The notes under the pieces are model-generated. The model worked only from the letters and a program-made list of their open reading frames with translations. It was not told where the DNA came from and ran no database searches. The position numbers and the translations under genes were made by a program. From the NCBI GenBank assembly GCA_051006995.1, contig JBPCSQ010000014.1, positions 122,524 to 186,523 of the forward strand: a stretch of DNA of 64,000 nt. The letters run 5' to 3'. This document shows positions 42,256-50,900 of the stretch, piece by piece; positions within the stretch are counted from its first letter, which is position 1, and each line of letters begins with the position of its first letter. The DNA comes from JAIQGF01 sp051006995 (GTDB taxonomy: Bacteria; Acidobacteriota; Terriglobia; Terriglobales; Acidobacteriaceae).

Positions 42256-42342
42256 GGATGACACTCCAGTTCTGAGTTGTGAGTTGTGAGTCAATCGGGC
42301 GACCTACCCGGCCGAGGGCGGCCGGGCTACACACGCGCTCGG
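42256..42342. repeat. Long direct repeat, copy B
   Basis: Near-identical to 42131-42224 but one 7-bp word shorter. The length difference of exactly one heptad is consistent with slippage. Confidence 0.85.
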
Positions 42343-42424
42343 GGCGAGCGCGCTCCAGCGGCCTGGAGTCTGCCGCCTGAAGCCTAGTATTGGTTCTGAA
42401 GCTTCCCTGCCCTATCATGCGCGC

Positions 42425-43057
42425 ATGGCCCACGTGGCTGCCTTCGTTCTGGCCGGCGGAAAGAGCTCGCGCATGGGCAAGGACAAGGCCTTCCTCGAGC
42501 TCGACGGCCGCACCCTACTGGAGCGCGCGCTGGAGTTGGCGCGCAGCGTGAGCGGCGAGGTCAGCGTCGTCGGGCCGCGCGCCAAGTTTGCCGGACACGG
42601 CTATGGCCCCATCATCGAGGACGTCTTCCCCAACTGCGGGCCGCTGGCGGGAATCCACGCCGCGCTGAGCGCCAGCCGCTCGGCGTTGAACTTCATCCTT
42701 GCCCTGGACACGCCGTTCCTCGACGCGCGCTTCGTGTGCTACCTGATCGAGCAGGCCGCCGCCGGCGGCACGATGGTGACCGCGCCGCGCACCGGTGGAC
42801 AGGTGCAGCCGCTGTGTGCGGTCTATCGGCGCGAGTTTGCCGAAGTGGCGGAGAAGGCGCTGCGCGAAGGGCGGTTGAAGATCGAGTCCCTGCTGGCGCT
42901 GGTAACGACTCGCGAGCTCGACGATTCCGAGCTGGCCAAAATGGATTTTGATGCGAGAATGTTCGAGAATCTGAATACGCCCGCTGACTGGGAAAGAGCG
43001 CGGGCAGGAGCCGCGAGCCCCGAGCCGCCAGTCCCGAGAAGAAAACCCCCGGCCTAG
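42425..43057 (+). CDS. mobA: Molybdenum cofactor guanylyltransferase MobA
   Basis: A 210-residue nucleotidyltransferase attaching GMP to molybdopterin. The motif LAGGKSSRMGKDKAFLEL is at residue 9, with CGPLAGIHAALSASRS (about 72), LALDTPFLD (about 98) and QPLCAVYRR (about 130). The product, MGD, is needed by the formate dehydrogenase at 59 kb. The last 20 residues (AASPEPPVPRRKPP) are encoded by GAGCCGC-type repeat words and probably do not belong to the fold. Start ATG 42425. Confidence 0.92.
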   Translation: MAHVAAFVLAGGKSSRMGKDKAFLELDGRTLLERALELARSVSGEVSVVGPRAKFAGHGYGPIIEDVFPNCGPLAGIHAALSASRSALNFILALDTPFLDARFVCYLIEQAAAGGTMVTAPRTGGQVQPLCAVYRREFAEVAEKALREGRLKIESLLALVTTRELDDSELAKMDFDARMFENLNTPADWERARAGAASPEPPVPRRKPPA

Positions 43058-43133
43058 CCGAAATCGGGCTAGACCGGGACACCCAGCGAGTCAGCACCAA
43101 GAACCGAGCAACCAAGGGCTAAGAGCTGAAACA

Positions 43134-43934
43134 ATGACCGAACCCAAACCGTACATCGAATTCCAGGATGTTTCCAAAGCCTTCGGCTCGAACCACGTCC
43201 TGCGCAACGTCAGCTTCCAGGTCTGGCCGGGAGAGACCGTGTGCATCCTCGGCCGCAGCGGAGTTGGGAAGTCGGTCTCACTGCACAACATCATGGGGTT
43301 CCTGAAGCCCGACGACGGGCGCGTGTTCGTCGCCTACGAGGACATCACCGACTACGGCGAGCCGGACCTGGAGCGCATCCGGAAGAAAGTCACCATGGTG
43401 TTCCAGAACGGCGCGCTGTTCGATTCGCTCAGCGTCGGCGAGAACGTGGCCTTCCCCTTGCGCGAACGCGGCGACCTCAGCGAGGAGCAGATTTTCCAGG
43501 TGGTGGACGGGCTGCTGGAGATGGTCGGGGTGAAGGCGATGCGCGACCTGCTGCCCTCCGACTTGTCCACCGGGATGAAGCGCTCGGTGGCCATCGCGCG
43601 CGCATTGTCGGCCCAGCCGGAGGCCATCCTGTACGACGAGCCGACCACGATGGTGGACCCGTTAATGGCGCAGTTACTTGGAGATCTGATCAAGAAGCTA
43701 AAGTTTCAGTTGAAGCTCACCAGCGTCGTGGTGACGCACGACATGCGGCTGGCGGAAAAACTCGCCGACCGCATTGTCTTCCTGCACGAAGGCCGCGCCG
43801 TCTTCCAGGGGAGCCCGGAAGAGATGGCGGCCAGCCAGGAGCCCATCGTCAAACAGTTCCTCGAACTGGACGAGCTCGACGTGCAGCAGTTCAAGACTCC
43901 GGAGTCGCGACCGGGGCAGCAGCCGGGAGCGTAG
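43134..43934 (+). CDS. MlaF-like ABC transporter ATP-binding protein
   Basis: A 266-residue ATPase resembling MlaF of the MCE lipid-transport systems. Walker A is GRSGVGKSVSL, the Q-loop region is MVFQNGALFDSLSVGENVAF (a strong MlaF-like feature), and Walker B/D-loop is AILYDEPTTMVDPLM. The ABC signature is LSTGM rather than LSGGQ, and the usual TTGLDP is TTMVDP. No permease (MlaE) or MCE (MlaD) gene is adjacent, so partners must be elsewhere. Its 3' end overlaps the convergent fkbM gene by 44 bp. Confidence 0.85.
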   Translation: MTEPKPYIEFQDVSKAFGSNHVLRNVSFQVWPGETVCILGRSGVGKSVSLHNIMGFLKPDDGRVFVAYEDITDYGEPDLERIRKKVTMVFQNGALFDSLSVGENVAFPLRERGDLSEEQIFQVVDGLLEMVGVKAMRDLLPSDLSTGMKRSVAIARALSAQPEAILYDEPTTMVDPLMAQLLGDLIKKLKFQLKLTSVVVTHDMRLAEKLADRIVFLHEGRAVFQGSPEEMAASQEPIVKQFLELDELDVQQFKTPESRPGQQPGA

Positions 43935-44706
43935 CCGTTCGCAGCATCAGGCAGTCGCACTCGATGAGGGCCAGCGTGGATGCGTCGCGAACCACCGGGG
44001 CGATGGAGCAAACGCGAAAGCCGGCCGCTTCGAAGGTCGCTAGCGCCTCGGTGAAGTGCGGCATGCCCTGGTAAAGCGGTGTCAGTGAAAGTTCGCTCTG
44101 CAAGGCGGCCACCCGGTCCAGAATTCCGCTGGCGCCGGCAAAGACTTCGAGATCGAACCCCTGGGTATCCATCTTGAGCAGCAGGCGCCGCGCATTTTTC
44201 AACGACGGGATTTCCGGAGCGATGGCGTCGAGGCGGCGAATGGAGACGTTTTCCACGTGCTCCACTTCATTGCGGCCCAGCGATTCCTGCGGCTGATTTT
44301 GCGCGGGATCGAGAAACGACGAGAAAGCCGGGCGGCGCATCACCCGGAGGTCGCGACGCTCCTCTTTGGCGCCGAGAGCTTCCTGGCGGACGTGCCAGTT
44401 CTGATCGCCGCGGGAATGTTGTCGAAGAATTTCAAACTGCTGCTGCGCCGGTTCAAACGAGACGATGGCGCCGCGATAACCATCGCTGCGCAGCGCGGCG
44501 GCGAACTGTCCCTGGTTGGCGCCGGCGTCCACGACACAATCAATGTCGTAGTGCGCTAGAATCGCTTGCAGGAAGAAGGAATGTACCTGCTGGGCAGCGC
44601 GCTTGGCGGCCGTCGCCGACATGGCCGCATCGAGCCGGAAGTATCCGGCGCGGGCCGCCAGCTTCTGCAGCGCGCCCGCCGCCAGCAATCGTTCCATCAT
44701 TCCCAT
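43891..44706 (-). CDS. FkbM-family SAM methyltransferase
   Basis: A 271-residue methyltransferase. The SAM-binding motif CVVDAGANQGQFAAALRS is at about residue 57, followed by IVSFEPAQQQFEILRQH. The FkbM-typical end includes LLLKMDTQGFDLEVFAGASG (about 185) and ECDCLMLR. Such enzymes O-methylate sugars or secondary metabolites. It is the last gene of the minus-strand run from ftsY, 10 nt after the PPOX gene. Overlap with the opposing ATPase gene covers its last 15 codons. Confidence 0.88.
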   Translation of the reverse strand: MGMMERLLAAGALQKLAARAGYFRLDAAMSATAAKRAAQQVHSFFLQAILAHYDIDCVVDAGANQGQFAAALRSDGYRGAIVSFEPAQQQFEILRQHSRGDQNWHVRQEALGAKEERRDLRVMRRPAFSSFLDPAQNQPQESLGRNEVEHVENVSIRRLDAIAPEIPSLKNARRLLLKMDTQGFDLEVFAGASGILDRVAALQSELSLTPLYQGMPHFTEALATFEAAGFRVCSIAPVVRDASTLALIECDCLMLRTATLPAAAPVATPES

Positions 44707-44716
44707 GCGCGTGAGG

Positions 44717-45118
44717 TCAGCCGTTTCCGTGCACGTGCTCGGGCCGGACTTTGTAGAGCACGCGCACCTCGCCGGGCTGGCGGAACGGATACACGTCCTT
44801 GTCGAGGTACTTCTTGGCCAGCTTGTTGATGCTGTCGTCGGCGCCTTCCTGGGTAATGTCGAAGACGCGGCCGCGGACCTCGACGTAGCGGTAGGGATTC
44901 TCGGGATCCATCACGGTCAGGGTGACGCGGGGATCGCGGCGGACGTTGCGGTCCTTCAGGCGTCCGCGCGCCGAATTAAAGATGACGCTCTCGCCGTCGT
45001 AGTCGAACCAGATCGGCGTCACCTGCGGACGTCCGTCGGGCATGAGCGTGGCCAGGCTGGCGAATGCTTTCTTTCCTTTGAAGAGATCGAGATATTTTTC
45101 AGGAATTTTTTCCGCCAT
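44717..45118 (-). CDS. PPOX-class flavin/F420-dependent oxidoreductase family protein
   Basis: A 133-residue split-barrel protein of the pyridoxamine-phosphate-oxidase-like superfamily (TIGR03618-like). Key pieces are YLDLFKGKKAFASLATLMPD then GRPQVTPIWFDYDGES, and VTLTVMDPENPYRYVEVRG. The ATG at 45118 is preceded by GGAGG 8 nt upstream and preferred over an earlier start. The cofactor (FMN or F420) cannot be decided by reading. Position after ribE would suit an FMN enzyme. Confidence 0.85.
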   Translation of the reverse strand: MAEKIPEKYLDLFKGKKAFASLATLMPDGRPQVTPIWFDYDGESVIFNSARGRLKDRNVRRDPRVTLTVMDPENPYRYVEVRGRVFDITQEGADDSINKLAKKYLDKDVYPFRQPGEVRVLYKVRPEHVHGNG

Positions 45119-45160
45119 GTGTCTTTCCTCCGTGCGCGGTGACGCCATTGTAACCGCGGA

Positions 45161-45802
45161 TCAGAATCCCTGCGCGACCAGGCGATCGAGGCTGACGTTG
45201 CTCTGGTTGCGCCCGCCGATCATCTTCTCCACATACTTGGCGACAATGTCGGTTTCGATGTTGACCGGATCGCCGGGTTGCAGCGATTTGAGGTTGGTGG
45301 CTTCAGCGGTGTGCGGAATGATGGCGACAGTCACCTTGTTCCCTTCCACACGCGCCACCGTGAGGCTGATGCCTTCGATGGCGATGGAGCCCTTGTAGAC
45401 GACGTAGCGTTCCAGTTCGTCGGGGATTTCGATGCGCAGCCAGTAGTCGTCGGCGCCGGCGATGCGCTCCAGAGCGAGAAACTTTCCCGTGCCGTCCACA
45501 TGGCCCTGGACGATGTGTCCGCCCATGCGGCCGTCGGCCTTCATGGGCAATTCGAGGTTGACCTCTGCCCCTTCGTTAATGCGCGAGAAAGAGGTCAGGC
45601 GCCAAGTCTCTTCGGCGAGGTCGGCGCGGAAGGAGGTCGGCGTGATCTCAACCGCGGTGAGACAAACGCCGCTGACGGCGACGCTGTCGCCCTTCTTCAG
45701 CTCGCGCGGGACATTGTGCGCGTTGATGGTGAGCTGGCGCGTGCCGCCGGCGTGCTTGATTTTCGCCACGCGGCCCAGGTCTTCGATGATTCCGGTGAAC
45801 AT
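45161..45802 (-). CDS. ribE: Riboflavin synthase alpha subunit
   Basis: A 213-residue two-barrel enzyme that dismutates 6,7-dimethyl-8-ribityllumazine to riboflavin. It starts MFTGIIEDLGRV, the family hallmark. Each barrel carries the duplicated motif: SVAVSGVCLTAVEI and GSIAIEGISLTVARV, with GHIVQGHVDGTGKF between them. Length is normal. It lies in a minus-strand run after ribD. No FMN riboswitch is seen. Confidence 0.95.
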   Translation of the reverse strand: MFTGIIEDLGRVAKIKHAGGTRQLTINAHNVPRELKKGDSVAVSGVCLTAVEITPTSFRADLAEETWRLTSFSRINEGAEVNLELPMKADGRMGGHIVQGHVDGTGKFLALERIAGADDYWLRIEIPDELERYVVYKGSIAIEGISLTVARVEGNKVTVAIIPHTAEATNLKSLQPGDPVNIETDIVAKYVEKMIGGRNQSNVSLDRLVAQGF

Positions 45803-45846
45803 GAGTGCCTTTCTTTCTACAACAGGTCCCTCGCTACGCTCGGGAC

Positions 45847-45880
45847 GACTCCAGTTAAGAATTGACTCCAGTTAACAATT
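45847..45880. repeat. Perfect-register 17-bp tandem duplication
   Basis: Two copies of GACTCCAGTTAAnAATT (positions 45847-45863 and 45864-45880) differing at one base. The ribD TAA stop lies in the second copy. Confidence 0.75.
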
Positions 45881-47041
45881 GGCCCGGTACGGATCTTTCA
45901 AATATCCCTCGACGGCAAAATCTTCGCCGAAGCGGTGCAGGCGCATGTCTTTGACGTAAGCAGCTTCGCTGATGCGGCGGAAGCCGGCACCGGTGGCGAA
46001 CGGAACCGAGCCGCTGCCGGCCAGGATCTTCGGCGCGTAATAAAGAAACACTTTGTCCACGATGCCGGTGGCCAACGCCGCCCAGTTCACCATCGCGCCG
46101 CCTTCGATGAGCAGGCTGGTGATTTCCAACTCGCCGAGGCGAGCCGAGATGGCGCGCAAATCAGGGCGTCCGTCGCGACCACCGAGCGAGACCTGTTCGA
46201 CGCGCACGCCTTTCGCCTCGAGTTCCTTCCGCTTCTTCTCTTCGGAAAAAGAGCAGAAGACGAGCACGTCGTCGCGGCAGGTTTTGACGACGCGAGAATC
46301 CAGCGGCAGGCGAAGGCGGGAATCAAGCACGACGCGCAGCAGCGGGCGGCGGCGCGGCAGCCCGGTGCGGTCAGTAAGCAACGGATCGTCGGCCACGACG
46401 GTGCCAACGCCCACCATGATGGCGTCCATGGAATGGCGCATTTCATGAACGTGGGCGCGGGCGACTTCGCTGGTGATCCAACCTCCGGTGGCGGCGCCTG
46501 CGCCGAGGGCGGAAGGATTGTCGGATTCACCCGGCGGCGGCGCGATTTTGCCGTCGAGCGTCATGGCTGCCTTCAGCATAACCAAAGGCGTGCGGGTGCA
46601 GATGTGCTTGGCGAAAGCTTCGTTGAGGCGGCGGGCCTCGTACTCGCAAATTCCGGTGACGACGTCAATTCCCGCGGCGCGCAACTTCTGAAATCCCTGG
46701 CCGCTGACCAGCGGGTTTGGGTCCTGCATGGCAGCAACGACGCGGCGGATGCCAGCCCGGATGAGGGCGTCGGCGCAGGGCCCGGTGCGTCCCTGGTGGG
46801 AGCAGGGTTCAAAGTTCAGGTACAGAGTGGAGCCACGGGCGCGGCCGCCGGCATGTTCGAGAGCGAGGATTTCGGCGTGTTTCAGGCCGTCGTAGGTGTA
46901 GAAGCCCTCGCCGACGAGTTCCCCGCCCGCCGTCACGATGACGGCGCCAACGCAGGGGTTCGGCGAAGCCAGAGCGATGCCCTGGCGCGCGAGGTCAAGG
47001 GCGCGCTGCATGTACGTCGTGTCTGCCGACGCGTCGAGCAT
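45872..47041 (-). CDS. ribD: Bifunctional riboflavin deaminase/reductase RibD
   Basis: A 389-residue two-domain enzyme. The zinc deaminase domain has HAE in GLKHAEILALEHAG (about residue 55) and PCSHQGRTGPCADAL (about 80). The reductase domain follows from about residue 150 (VMLKAAMTLDGKIA ... VGVGTVVADDPLLTDR, LLIEGGAMVNWAAL). It deaminates then reduces the pyrimidine intermediate of riboflavin synthesis. It is 69 nt upstream of ribE. The C-terminal NC and stop derive from a tandem duplication. Confidence 0.95.
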   Translation of the reverse strand: MLDASADTTYMQRALDLARQGIALASPNPCVGAVIVTAGGELVGEGFYTYDGLKHAEILALEHAGGRARGSTLYLNFEPCSHQGRTGPCADALIRAGIRRVVAAMQDPNPLVSGQGFQKLRAAGIDVVTGICEYEARRLNEAFAKHICTRTPLVMLKAAMTLDGKIAPPPGESDNPSALGAGAATGGWITSEVARAHVHEMRHSMDAIMVGVGTVVADDPLLTDRTGLPRRRPLLRVVLDSRLRLPLDSRVVKTCRDDVLVFCSFSEEKKRKELEAKGVRVEQVSLGGRDGRPDLRAISARLGELEITSLLIEGGAMVNWAALATGIVDKVFLYYAPKILAGSGSVPFATGAGFRRISEAAYVKDMRLHRFGEDFAVEGYLKDPYRANC

Positions 47042-47144
47042 AAAAGATTAACGCAGAGTATTCAGCCGCTCCTACGGGACTGGGTGCGCCTTCGGCGCTG
47101 ATTTGTCCTGCACACGCGAGGGCGCGCGTGCCACACAAGTAAGG

Positions 47145-48107
47145 CTACTCAAACAGCGAATCCACAAATTCCTGGGCGTTAAACGGCAATAGATCCCCGG
47201 CCTTTTCGCCGACTCCGACATAGCGCACGGGCAGGCCCAGCTCGCGCGAGATGGCGACCACGATCCCGCCTTTCGCGGTGCCGTCGAGCTTGGTGAGCAC
47301 GATGCCGGTAACGCCGGCCGATTCGGTAAACAGCCGCGCCTGCTGCAATCCATTTTGTCCGGTGGTGGCGTCCATCACGAGCAGCACCTCATGGGGAGCG
47401 CCGGGAATGATGCGCTGCGCGGTACGCCGCATCTTGGAGAGCTCTTCCATCAGATTTGTTTTCGTGTGCAGGCGGCCGGCGGTGTCCACGATGACATAGT
47501 CGGTATCGCGCGCCTTGGCGGCGCCAAGGGCGTCGAACAGCACGGCCGAGGGGTCGCCGCCCGGCTTGGTCTTGATGACCTCGGTGCCGGCACGCTCGCC
47601 CCAGACCTCCAACTGCTCGATGGCAGCAGCACGAAAGGTGTCAGCGGCGCATAGCAGCACGCTCTTGCCCTGCCCGCGCAATACGTTCGCCAGTTTGCCG
47701 ATGGTGGTGGTTTTGCCAGTGCCATTCACACCGACCACCACGATGACTTCGGGGCCCTCGACAGCCTGCACCGGCTGGACCCCGGCACGGTGGAGGATGC
47801 CGAGCAGCTCGTCCTTGAGCACGCGCTTCAACTCGGCGGCATCTCCAATTTGCTTGCGGTCCACTTTTTCGCGCAGGGCTTGCAGCACCTCGTGGGTGGT
47901 GGCGGTGCCGAGGTCGGCGGCGAGCAGAGAGGCTTCGAGATCGTCGAGGGTGTCGCGGTCAATTTCCTTGCGAAAGGAAACGACCTCTTCGATGCGCTCG
48001 CTGAGGTTCTCGCGGGTGCGCGTGACCGCCTGTTTCATGCGATCAAAAAAGCCGGGCTGCTCAGGCGGCTCGTCGAGGCTGCCGAAAAGGGTTTGAATCT
48101 TGGCCAT
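47145..48107 (-). CDS. ftsY: Signal recognition particle receptor FtsY
   Basis: A 320-residue SRP GTPase docking SRP-ribosome complexes at the membrane. The N domain (residues 20-100) precedes the G domain: G1 VVGVNGTGKTTTIGKLA (about 125), DTFRAAAIEQLEVW, G3 DTAGRLHTKTNLMEEL, G4 TKLDGTAKGG, and GVGEKAGDLLPF at the end. The acidic A domain of E. coli FtsY is nearly absent, as in many short homologues. It heads the minus-strand run with ribD. Confidence 0.96.
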   Translation of the reverse strand: MAKIQTLFGSLDEPPEQPGFFDRMKQAVTRTRENLSERIEEVVSFRKEIDRDTLDDLEASLLAADLGTATTHEVLQALREKVDRKQIGDAAELKRVLKDELLGILHRAGVQPVQAVEGPEVIVVVGVNGTGKTTTIGKLANVLRGQGKSVLLCAADTFRAAAIEQLEVWGERAGTEVIKTKPGGDPSAVLFDALGAAKARDTDYVIVDTAGRLHTKTNLMEELSKMRRTAQRIIPGAPHEVLLVMDATTGQNGLQQARLFTESAGVTGIVLTKLDGTAKGGIVVAISRELGLPVRYVGVGEKAGDLLPFNAQEFVDSLFE

Positions 48108-48111
48108 AGGA

Positions 48112-48155
48112 ACAGTAATGAGTAGTTAGGAGTTGGTAGTTAGCAGAGCCTGAAC
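48112..48155. repeat. Short heptad-repeat array (GTAGTTA words)
   Basis: GTAGTTA, GGAGTTG, GTAGTTA, GCAG step 7 bp, just upstream of the ftsY start. Confidence 0.55.
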
Positions 48156-48324
48156 CACCGAACCAAACTGACAATTATAGCGGCCGGGCTTCTAAGGTGC
48201 TGCCGCGCTTGACGGTGTCAGGGAACAGGACTAGGCTGTGCGACTGTCACAGCGGGATGTGACGCGCCCCGCGCTTTCTTCCACCGGCATCTTTCACTCC
48301 CCAACCGGAAAAGGAGGCTTTCCC

Positions 48325-48651
48325 ATGATTTCCCGCATCGTGTCCTGCAACATCAAGCCCGACAAACTGAACGAGTTCCGCGCCACGCTGAAGACCGCGG
48401 TGCTTCCCAATCTCACTCGCCAAGCCGGCTTCGTGGACCTGATTGAATCGATTGACACCAGCACAGGGCAGTTCGTGTGCACCACATTCTGGGACACGCA
48501 TCAGGACGTAGAGAACTACGATCAGACGCTGTTCCAGGAGGTGGCCCAGGCGCTGATCCCGCTGATCAACGGAGATCCGGAGATCAAGACGCTAACGGTA
48601 GAGAATTCGACCGTGCACGACATCAGCTCGGGAAAGTCGGCGGCGGCGTAA
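48325..48651 (+). CDS. Antibiotic biosynthesis monooxygenase (ABM)-like protein
   Basis: A 108-residue dimeric alpha-beta-barrel type protein. The typical start MISRIVSCNIKPDKLNEF is followed by FRATLKTAVLPNLTRQAGFV and a TGQFVCTTFWDTHQDVENYD strand-helix unit. ABM proteins degrade haem or oxidise aromatic compounds, or serve other roles; no catalytic residues can be assigned. GGAGG lies 8-9 nt before ATG 48325. It stands alone. Confidence 0.78.
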   Translation: MISRIVSCNIKPDKLNEFRATLKTAVLPNLTRQAGFVDLIESIDTSTGQFVCTTFWDTHQDVENYDQTLFQEVAQALIPLINGDPEIKTLTVENSTVHDISSGKSAAA

Positions 48652-48779
48652 GAACCAGTACCGAGTACCGGGTGAAAACCACAGAGTTCTGCGCGGGCTC
48701 TGTGGCATTTTTCGTCTGAGGGAAAGGAGAAGACACTCCGGTGGGAATGCCTGTGGATAGAGCGAACCGTGCTGGATGA

Positions 48780-48915
48780 ATAGGGGTCCCTCGACTCGGG
48801 CCTGCGCCCTCGCTCGGGATGACAGGTATTGAGAGTTTGGATGATCGTCAATATCCTGCCGGTCCGTAAAGCAGGTCCCTCGCTGCGCTCGGGATGACAG
48901 GTATTGAGAGTTGGT
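48780..48915. repeat. Dispersed GGGATGAC-box repeats
   Basis: CTCGGGATGACAGGTATTGA occurs at about 48815 and again at 48887, each preceded by GGTCCCTCG. The same CGGGATGAC box recurs at 41.9-42.3 kb and, in inverted form, near 35.9 and 36.7 kb. Confidence 0.65.
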
Positions 48916-48927
48916 ACGATCTGACAA

Positions 48928-50745
48928 TCAGCTGCGGCTGGTTTCGATGGCGAGTTTGGCGGTTTCGGGGGAGGCGGCAGCGGCCAGGGCGGCAGCGTCT
49001 CCCTCGACCACAGCGGCGCGCCGGATGTGCAGCTCACCGCGTTCAAAGACGCTCTCCAAAGCAGCTACGACCCGCGGATCGAACTTGCTCTCAGTGAGCG
49101 ATTTGATGATCTTGACCGCGTACTCGGGCGGACGCGCCGCCTGGTAAGGACGGTTGGTGGTCATGGCATCGAACGTGTCGGCCACGCTGATGATGCGCGC
49201 GACCTGCGGAATCTCATCGCCCTTGAGACCGAAGGGATAGCCGCGGCCGTCGAGCGACTCATGGTGCAGCTCGATGCCCGGGATCATCTCCTTCAACTGC
49301 TGCACGGGACGCAGAATGTTGGCGCCGCGGGTGGTGTGGGTCTTCATGACCTCGTATTCTTCCGGCGTGAGAGCGCCGGGCTTCTTCAGAATGCGGTCCT
49401 CGATGCCGATCTTGCCGACGTCGTGGAGCTGCGCGGAGACGCGCACGATCTCGATGGCCTCCTCAGTCAGGCCCATCTCAGTGGCGAGGATGGTGGAATA
49501 ACGGGTGACGCGGTCGGAATGGCCGCGGGTGTAGGGATCCTTTTCGTCAACCGCTCCGGCGAGCATCTGGATGGACCCGAGGAATATGGCGCGGTTCTCT
49601 TCGGCGGCGTGCTTCAGGTCGTCAACGAAGCGCTCCAGGTCCTCGGTCATGTGGTTGAAGGTGGCCGCCAACTCGCCGAATTCGGTACGGCTGGTCAACT
49701 GAACGCGCTGCGAAAAATCTCCCCGGGCGATGGCGCGGCTGGAGCTGGTGAGGACGTTGAGCGGGCCGGTAATCCGGCGGGCGGCAAACACGCTGATGAT
49801 GATGGCGATGAGCGCGGCATAGATTGCCCAGCGCACGGCCTTGCTCTGGATTTCAATGACATCGTGATAGGCGAGGCCCTGGGGCTTCTGAGCGATGACG
49901 GCCCATTCCAGGGACGGCACCGGGCTGGAAGTGCCGAGCATGCCGATGTGCTCACCATTGGGCGCAACATAGGCAAAGTCCTTGGTGGCGACCAGGCGGG
50001 TGCCGGCGCCGGTCTCGACGAAGTTGCGCACGATCTCGAACTTCGTCATGTCAATGCCGGTGACGAAGCTGGGGTCGGCGGCGGCCACAAGGCGGCCACG
50101 GCGATCCACGACATAGGTGGCCAGGCCGGCCTTGGATACTTCCTTGAGGCGTCCGGTAAGAAAACCGAGGTCCACGGCGGCGGCCAACATGCCGGAGAAA
50201 CGTCCGCCAGCCATCAAGGGCGCGCTGAACAGCACCAGGATGCGGCGCTCGCGTCCAGCGTCCACCGACAAGGCATTGCCGGTATAGGCACGGCCCTCGC
50301 TGGAAGCGACGAAGGCGTGCTCGAGTTCGCGGCGCATGAAATCGTCAGGGGTAACGCGTCCGGCGGAAATGCCCTTGCCTTCCGTGTTCAGCAGGGTGGC
50401 ATAGGCGACGTCGGGAGAAGACGAGACGAATTTTTCCAGCAGGGCGCGCAATTCGGGCGCGCTGACGTGCTCACCCTGCAAGTTGCCGCCGCTGGCCACC
50501 TGGATGCCGGAGCTCAGGTTGGAAAGCATGGTGACCAGGTTGCCCTCGCGATGCTCGATGTCGTCGCCGAGGGACTGGGTGATGGTATTCTGCAGCAACA
50601 TTTCGTTGGTCTTCAGCCGATCCTTGTTGATGGCCATGACCTGGCGGGCGTAGAAGTACATGGGCACGACGCTGACCAGAATCAGCACGCCGAGAATGAG
50701 AGAAAGGATCGGAACACGAGCCGGAAACGGTATTTTATTGAGCAA
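48928..50745 (-). CDS. Membrane sensor with Cache-like, HAMP and HD-GYP domains
   Basis: A 605-residue probable cyclic-di-GMP phosphodiesterase. TM1 is at residues 12-32. A periplasmic double-Cache-like domain (35-300) precedes TM2 (about 305-325), followed by a HAMP domain (RRITGPLNVLTSSSRAIARG). The C-terminal HD-GYP domain has HD in AQLHDVGKIGIEDRIL (about 438) and HHESLDGRGYPFGLKGDEIP (about 492), so the catalytic metal site and GYP are intact. Start is TTG. It hydrolyses c-di-GMP in known relatives and so may link an outside signal to motility or surface growth. Confidence 0.92.
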   Translation of the reverse strand: MLNKIPFPARVPILSLILGVLILVSVVPMYFYARQVMAINKDRLKTNEMLLQNTITQSLGDDIEHREGNLVTMLSNLSSGIQVASGGNLQGEHVSAPELRALLEKFVSSSPDVAYATLLNTEGKGISAGRVTPDDFMRRELEHAFVASSEGRAYTGNALSVDAGRERRILVLFSAPLMAGGRFSGMLAAAVDLGFLTGRLKEVSKAGLATYVVDRRGRLVAAADPSFVTGIDMTKFEIVRNFVETGAGTRLVATKDFAYVAPNGEHIGMLGTSSPVPSLEWAVIAQKPQGLAYHDVIEIQSKAVRWAIYAALIAIIISVFAARRITGPLNVLTSSSRAIARGDFSQRVQLTSRTEFGELAATFNHMTEDLERFVDDLKHAAEENRAIFLGSIQMLAGAVDEKDPYTRGHSDRVTRYSTILATEMGLTEEAIEIVRVSAQLHDVGKIGIEDRILKKPGALTPEEYEVMKTHTTRGANILRPVQQLKEMIPGIELHHESLDGRGYPFGLKGDEIPQVARIISVADTFDAMTTNRPYQAARPPEYAVKIIKSLTESKFDPRVVAALESVFERGELHIRRAAVVEGDAAALAAAASPETAKLAIETSRS

Positions 50746-50900
50746 ATCTTTCCGTCGCCGGCGCAGCCCTGCGGCCCGCGGGCGCCCCCGAATGTCGCGA
50801 TTCTATGATGAATCGCGGCTTTCGGCAGGCACAAATTATTAAGGCGGAATTACGGAAGTACTGGCCCCCGGCCGCGCATCCAAGTGTTTGTACCCGCAGA

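Larger units (their letters stand above)
41435..42424. other. Repeat-rich intergenic region
   Basis: A 990-bp spacer without an intact gene. It holds a possible 3' remnant of a minus-strand gene (41573-41740), many CTCAGAACTCACAAC-type heptad words, several GGGATGAC boxes, and two nearly identical 90-bp blocks (42131-42224 and 42256-42342). A hairpin on CAGGGCTTCAGCCCTG is at about 41851-41866. Confidence 0.6.

Noticed and set aside
43046..43078. Terminator after mobA
   Set aside because: There is a strong imperfect hairpin (CCGGCCTAGCC and GGGCTAGACCGG) but no T tract follows, so it was not called.
47042..47144. FMN riboswitch upstream of ribD
   Set aside because: The short leader between ftsY and ribD has none of the conserved RFN-element blocks.
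49027..50808. 593-residue plus-strand frame opposite the HD-GYP sensor
   Set aside because: Antisense shadow; the minus-strand frame has intact Cache, HAMP and HD-GYP motifs.
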